DNA from: Liolophura sinensis
Lineage: Eukaryota > Mollusca > Polyplacophora > Chitonida > Chitonidae
Direction of reading: 5' to 3'
Assembly: GCF_032854445.1 (NCBI RefSeq)
Contig: NC_088301.1
Span: 40,039,187-40,103,186 of the forward strand
DNA length: 64,000 nucleotides
A program made the translations under genes and the position numbers. The notes beneath the pieces are model-generated. The model was not told the DNA's origin. It made no database searches and worked only from the letters and a program-made list of their open reading frames with translations. Each line of letters starts with the position of its first letter. Within the stretch, counting starts at the first letter, position 1. Shown piece by piece: positions 59,801-64,000 of the stretch.

Positions 59801-61197
59801 AACTCTGGTAAAATTCTGTGAACATTTTAACAATTCACATTAATGGACTTTCCTCGTCACAATTTGCTATGTCCCAATATCTATATGAAGCGTGCAAATA
59901 TATACATATATGGATAGGTAGTAATCGCAGGATTTAGTGGGAAGTGGTGGGGTGTCAGCATCAGGATGTGAATCAAATGATGGTCTGCCTTGGATACAAT
60001 ATGTTTTATTTATTTATTTGATTTAGTTGATTGGTGTTTTACATCGTACTCAAGAATATTTCACTTATATGACGGAGGCCAGCATTATGGTGGAAGAAAA
60101 CAGGCAGAATCCGAGGAAACCCACAACCATCTGCAGGCTGCCAGCAGACCTTGCCATATATGGCAGGAGAGGAAGCCAGCATGAGCTTGACTTGAACTCT
60201 CAGTGACTGCATTGATGAAAGCCTCCTGGGTTACTGCGCCGCATTGGTGCGCTAACCACTTTAGCCACGGAGGCCCCAATATATTTTACCCATTATTTTC
60301 AAACATGCTAAAAAACCTGCTCATGTCAAAATATATTTTCACATGGTTCCTACTATTTGAAGTGATTAATTTAGTACATAACACACTGTAAATCACCTGT
60401 ACACCTTAATACATTGATACAAACTGGGCCCATTTCTTGCATTTCCCCATGCACTATGCAATAAACAGAGTGCATAATCATTATAGATAGAAGCAAACTT
60501 ACCTTTCAACAATTGTTGGCGTTCCCTAACAAGATTTCTGCTAACAGAACAAGGGAGGTCTGTAGTAATAGGCGTTAAGTAGTAACTATTCTCAGCTGTG
60601 TGGTCTATGCGGAAAAGTTCAACAACAATATGGCGATCTTTGTCTCTTTCCTCCCAATTGACCATGCAGACCTTATCTTCAGCTGATAATCCTGACAGCA
60701 AAAAGAAACTTTGTTACATTGGTGATAAGAATAAACATATATAACAGATATCATAAATAAATATATACAAACAGATATAAAATGAAAGTTATGATTTATC
60801 AGATTAGTAAGTAATATCAGATTATAGGTAAATCAAGCAGCAATTAAGCTTTGTTTCTCAAGTACCATACATTTATTGATGCATGACTTAAGCAGTCTAA
60901 GATGTGCAAAATAAGATGCACTTACCATACTTTCATGTACATATATCTAAGAACATAAAGATACTTCATATACTGTATGGAATCATCCTTGGCAGTTGTA
61001 GGAATAAATCAGGTGGTCTACTAGACAGAAACAACTCAATCATGTCTTACTGGTTTAATCAACATAGATATGCTATATTAAATGAGCTTACCAATCAAAA
61101 AACTTCCGCTCCCATACTGTGGGAAAGTGAGACAAGTTCCTTCTTCAAGGTCGGTCAGACTAGCTTTCTTTTTCTCCTTATTTAATGGTTCCATCAT
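47801..61197 (-). CDS. Unrecognised armadillo/helical-repeat protein, ~14 exons
   Basis: Minus-strand exons: 61197-61092, 60691-60503, 59618-59455, 58385-58339 (uncertain), 54578-54477, 54082-53768, 53549-53343, 52960-52828, 52202-52028, 51657-50889, 50510-50313, 49598-49516, 48968-48823, 47907-47801; about 900 residues. Seen in order: a folded-looking N-terminus (TFPQYGSGSFLIG, DRHIVVELFRIDH), a proline/lysine-rich link (KKPRKLPPTPG), and leucine-rich helices resembling armadillo/HEAT repeats (EVQQFGLEILCKLATYQPEN, ILRPACRALANLAL). These are followed by a serine/acidic low-complexity exon with three PPPPVVLE repeats, then more helices to the stop. Junctions around 58.3 kb do not keep frame directly, so one or more exons between 54.6 and 58.3 kb are probably missing from this model. 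The start at 61197 (ATGATG) is the best choice but the frame is open further upstream. I do not recognise the family. Confidence 0.75.
48183..48225. repeat. AT/CA compound microsatellite
   Basis: A TA run passes into GTATACACACACACACAC over about 40 bases, in the last intron of the armadillo-like gene. Confidence 0.85.
48541..48804 (+). mobile_element. SINE, best-preserved copy
   Basis: Full tRNA-like head (GGCTCAGTTGGTTAGCGCGC as A-box region, GTGAGTTCAAGTCCAG as B-box region), body and an AATAAATAAATAAAT tail. The usual GTACGGCG just before AAAACACC is shortened to GTA. It lies antisense in the intron after exon 48968-48823 of the minus-strand gene. Confidence 0.92.
49104..49265 (-). mobile_element. 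SINE, inverted, 5'-truncated
   Basis: Plus strand reads TTTATTTATTTGATTGG, then CAGGAATATTTCACTTATAG, GGTGGGTGGAAACCGGGC and ACCTTCTCGCTAACGGCC. It lies in the intron before exon 48968-48823, opposite in orientation to the copy at 48541. Confidence 0.87.
50992..51069 (-). repeat. In-frame 24-bp coding repeat (PPPPVVLE x3)
   Basis: Three nearly identical 24-base units on the plus strand (GGTGGTGGTGGTTCTAAGAC plus AACA) encode PPPPVVLE on the minus strand within exon 51657-50889. Near-identity at the DNA level suggests recent slippage or expansion. The product would be a polyproline ligand, for example for SH3 or EVH1 domains (inference). Confidence 0.88.
51831..51934. repeat. 52-bp tandem duplication
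   Basis: Two adjacent 52-base copies starting TAAGCAAAATAGCCAGGTAT differ at only about four positions, so the duplication is recent. It lies in the intron between exons 52202-52028 and 51657-50889 of the armadillo-like gene. Confidence 0.9.
55146..55390 (-). mobile_element. SINE, inverted, near full length
   Basis: Plus strand runs from TTTATTTATTTGATC through CACTCAAGAATATTTCATTT and GGTGGGAGGAAACCGCACAG to GGAGGCCTCCC, the complement of the tRNA-like start. Confidence 0.87.
55742..55759 (+). repeat. Poly-C tract
   Basis: CCCTCC followed by a long C run and then A-rich sequence. On the minus strand it is a G run inside the transcribed intron of the armadillo-like gene. Confidence 0.8.
56083..56300. 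mobile_element. MITE-like element, copy 2
   Basis: Starts TACTGTAATTCTTCAACC and ends GGTTGATGAATTAGGGTAA, the inverted complement of the start. The interior (GAAATTGGTCAATC, GGATAAATTGCAC, CTTTCATATGTGAAAAGG) matches the copy at 13637-13831. Confidence 0.72.
58698..58922 (-). mobile_element. SINE, inverted
   Basis: Plus strand: TATTTACCTATCTGATTGG, TACTCAAGAATATTTCACTT, GGTGGGAAGAAACCGAGCAG and, at the right end, CCACGGAGGCCCC, the complement of the tRNA-like start. Confidence 0.86.
60004..60277 (-). mobile_element. SINE, inverted, full length
   Basis: Plus strand starts TTTTATTTATTTATTTGATT and ends TTTAGCCACGGAGGCCCC. The B-box complement TTGACTTGAACTCTCAGTG and a GCGCTAACC A-box part are present. 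Confidence 0.88.
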
Positions 61198-61439
61198 AAA
61201 TAGAGTCCCAACAGGCGGAGTTGAAACATGTATATATTCTACATTTATCAGAATTCTATGCCTGTTTGATTATTTTAGAATTATTCAATTCCAGCTTGTA
61301 CTTTTCGCCTACAGGGAATGTTTTGACAGCGGGTTCAACTTCCCTCTTCCAACTTTCATCATCATGAAATTTCCTGAGAAATGTCACACATTATTAATAC
61401 GACCACACAAGACCTAGACATGCATCTTATTAGTGTGAT

Positions 61440-61573
61440 CTATAGAAACACGCACGGTCTCGGCGTAATAAGGTAAGTCGCCTAGAAACATACAGGAACC
61501 GAAACTGGGTTTGGCTTGAGCCAACTGTCACGTGCGGAGATGATCTGAGTTGTTTATTTCCGGTGACGACATC
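61440..61573. promoter_or_regulatory. Divergent promoter candidate
   Basis: A CpG-containing stretch with CACGTG (61530), TTTCCGGTGACG (an ETS-type core near 61556) and a CRE-like TGACGACATCA runs straight into a plus-strand ATG at 61574. The minus-strand armadillo-like gene begins about 0.4 kb away on the other side. Inferred from motif content and gene geometry. Confidence 0.4.
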
Positions 61574-63091
61574 ATGTCTGAAGACGTCCTGCTGACCGGG
61601 CGGTAAATATAAATGTGCCGCAGGTTTGATAGACTCTTCATTGACGAATTAGCTGTCCTTAAAGACTCCGGGTTTTTTAAAACTAGACGCAGTGGTGTCG
61701 GATTTCGCTCAACAAACCAAATAACATAATATTATATCAGACATACAAAAATACATTTAAAAATCTCTGATAACATTCAGTTTGGCTGTAATATTTCACT
61801 GATTTGTTGTAAATTTTTATTTCTAACATTCGTGTACATACAGTTCCTATGTATGTTCCTATGTATTATGTAGCCTTTCAAATACGGTGCACATACATGT
61901 ATCATGTGTGTTTAAGGGTTAAACACCGCTGTTGTTTGTTGTGTAGCCTTACCCGATACCGCTGGATGTGCAACATTTGAGAGATTTGACGAACATGACA
62001 GAATACTGTGTTATATATAATAACAGAATACATTCTAGCATGACTCTAATAGCTTACATTTTAAATTAAGTTAGAGCATATAGATTAAGTATTTTATTAC
62101 GATCTTGTGTTAATATATATAATAGTATACATGTAAAGAAGCTGACACATAGATCTGCGCTGGTACTATTTACTTTTTATTTTCTGTTATATATTTATAG
62201 ATTATATTCATATGTGGGGCCTATACTAATACTAATTATAAAGATGGTCTGTGTGAAATGAATCAGATGAAACGATATAAACGAAAGGAAAATACAAATT
62301 CAATTTGTATTTAAGGCAGAGCAGTTCATCATTTCACCTTACTGTGACCTAAATTTGCGTGCGGAACAACCCTCTGTCGGATAATACTGCGTAAATATTT
62401 AAAAGACACATAACTAAAGAGTGTTTAGGGAAGCACAGCATCATTTTGGTATGGAAGAGCTGACTGTTGTCCTAAGTACGAACAAGAATGTGTGTTTATT
62501 ACAGGATATACATGAGAAGGAACGATTTTAAAACAAAGATTATATGTTTCTATGCCGAATCAAGAAAATTATGCTCCGGAACTTTGATTAAAAAAGTTTA
62601 TTTTGGGGGTATTTTTTATGCCTGTTAATTACCCCCAATACATCATGTATCTTTTCCGTCAACGTTCGGATTTTTTCAGAAATTACGTCATCATTGATCT
62701 TGCTCGGAACTTTGTGAACACCCTCCAAGTGCTCCGAGCCTGGAGACCCGTGCGGCCACAGTGTCTGCAAAATGACATACGGTATGGCATCTTCGGGCCA
62801 GCTACAAGCTACTTAATTTGCGGACTGACCGCTGCTCCAGGTCTTAAGAAAACTGTACTTGAAACCATTTTTAGTTTTACCAATTAAAAGGAATTGATCT
62901 AAGCTGGGAAGAACATTGCCTGACATATCGATGTTGAATGCGGGTGAAATAGTTCTGCAAGAGGAGGCTAAGTCTAAGCAAGCCTACGTGCGTCTCACAG
63001 GCTCCAAAGGTCAACTTTGTCTCTTGGTGGCAGTGATGTAAAGCGAAAGGTGGAGGGCGACATTTGCGCTGTAAGGAGTATGATCAAGTGA
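61574..63091 (+). CDS. Possible small three-exon gene, 73-residue product
   Basis: Exon 1 (61574-61602) reads MSEDVLLTG and stops at the donor CG/GTAAAT in phase 2. Exon 2 (62680-62781) follows a strong acceptor (TTTTTTCAG), is open throughout and ends at CG/GTATGG, again phase 2. Exon 3 (63001-63091) follows CTCACAG and is open to TGA. All three join in frame to 73 residues, rich in arginine, with a hydrophobic-amphipathic middle (IIDLARNFVNTLQVL). I recognise no family. It lies between a divergent promoter and the ALG10 start. The minus strand across exon 2 is also open for 60 codons, so the strand is not certain. Confidence 0.4.
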
Positions 63092-63348
63092 GCGCAGCAC
63101 CAGCGAGTGTAAAATTTAACATTAGCCACTGTGAGAAGTTTGACACAAAGTACAAATGATTTGCTAATTATGAATGAACAATGCATACAGCACAAAATAC
63201 GTTTTACTTTCAATGTAACCGTTAGACGTCCTAATCGGTAAAACATGACCCAATGTGTAATTATTTCTTTTCGTAAATCGAGAAAAAAAAATATACGAGA
63301 CTTTCACTCATGGATAAACAACCTAGCTCTGCATGATAACGTTGCAAG

Positions 63349-63513
63349 ATGGCTGCGCCCAGTGTAGTCGCAGCATTTATCGGGTTTTGCTTGTTCAAAG
63401 TGTTAACGATTATTTTATTCACGAAAACCAATGAGGTGCAAAAAGAACCATACATGGACGAGATTTTCCACATCCCACAAGCCCAGTTGTATTGTCAGGG
63501 TCAATTTAACAAG
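63349..63513 (+). CDS. ALG10: ALG10 alpha-1,2-glucosyltransferase, exon 1 (partial)
   Basis: ALG10 adds the third and last glucose, from dolichyl-phosphate glucose, to the lipid-linked N-glycan precursor on the lumenal side of the endoplasmic reticulum. Only the first 55 residues are inside the window: a short cytosolic start, a hydrophobic helix at about residues 5-24, then EPYMDEIFHIPQAQLYCQG, nearly identical to the conserved human EPYMDEIFHLPQAQRYCEG. The exon ends at AAG/GTAAGT in phase 0. The start (CAAGATGG) has a good Kozak context. Remaining exons must lie beyond 64000. Confidence 0.9.
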
Positions 63514-64000
63514 GTAAGTCCAAAACATGAGTGCTTGTCAACACTACATCGAGATGTCACAGAGTTAAATGACACTGAACATGATAGCACGTATGGGAGT
63601 TTGGGGCTGCATTTATTCGTTAAAGAACGTCAAAAGTTCCTGTTCTGAAACATTTTTCAACGAATTGAGGTCATCCAATAGTTTACATCTCTCCGACCAA
63701 ATTTTTACATCAAACCCGTTCTTCTTCCAGGACACAGGCCCATCACGAACACCCAACCAAACACCACCAAAAGTCTTTTTTTTTAATGTACAGTAGACTC
63801 TCTGTAATTCGACCGTACTCAGGACTGAAAAATAAAATGGCGGTTTAGACAAGATGTCATTGTATTAAACATGGGCAAGTAGCCTACAAGAACAACAAAA
63901 TATGTATTGTACATACATAAACGTTTAATTAAACTTGTTAAAGAGCACAGTGATGCATATCAACAAAATATGGAAAGAAGCTGATCTGTACTTTACTTTA
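63514..64000 (+). other. ALG10 intron 1 (to window edge)
   Basis: No coding exon is seen before the window ends. The sequence is ordinary intron with a T run near 63775. Confidence 0.6.

Noticed and set aside
62588-62770. 60-codon minus-strand open frame over exon 2 of the small plus-strand gene
   Set aside because: The plus strand has a stronger acceptor and donor and a frame that matches exons on both sides. Kept only as the alternative.

Overview
The window is eukaryotic nuclear DNA: AT-rich, intron-rich, with GT-AG introns, microsatellites and many decayed mobile elements. A tRNA-headed SINE with an AAATAAATAAAT tail (11 copies here) and the closeness of the proteins to animal families suggest a lophotrochozoan, most likely a mollusc (perhaps a bivalve). 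The species cannot be fixed from sequence alone.

Layout. (1) 2.1-14.0 kb, plus strand: a complete 15-exon MOV10-family RNA helicase with a matrin/U1-type zinc finger near its N-terminus. (2) 14.0-16.9 kb: tail-to-tail spacer with a 22-bp minisatellite. (3) 16.9-22.6 kb, minus strand: CENPK, a kinetochore subunit, with an untranslated first exon probably near 25.3 kb. (4) 25.3-25.65 kb: a compact head-to-head promoter with two CCAATCAGAA boxes exactly 40 bp apart. (5) 25.6-42.0 kb, plus strand: HBP1, a transcription factor with two N-terminal zinc fingers, an AXH domain and an HMG box. Its 8.7 kb first intron holds a dead LINE and degenerate tandem repeats. (6) 42.0-47.8 kb: HBP1 3' region with SINEs and a 365-bp terminal-inverted-repeat element. 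(7) 47.8-61.2 kb, minus strand: a ~900-residue armadillo/helical-repeat protein that I do not recognise. (8) 61.4-61.6 kb: a second divergent promoter, leading to a possible three-exon gene for a 73-residue protein (plus strand). (9) 63.35 kb to the edge: first exon of ALG10, the glucosyltransferase that completes the N-glycan precursor.

The genes form no operon. Two links are worth noting. A kinetochore gene (CENPK) and a cell-cycle repressor gene (HBP1) share one promoter. The MOV10 helicase, whose family silences retroelements, sits among many of them. I found no CRISPR, phage or bacterial-type system. Exon boundaries were set by reading frame, splice consensus and family similarity; uncertain junctions are named in each entry.
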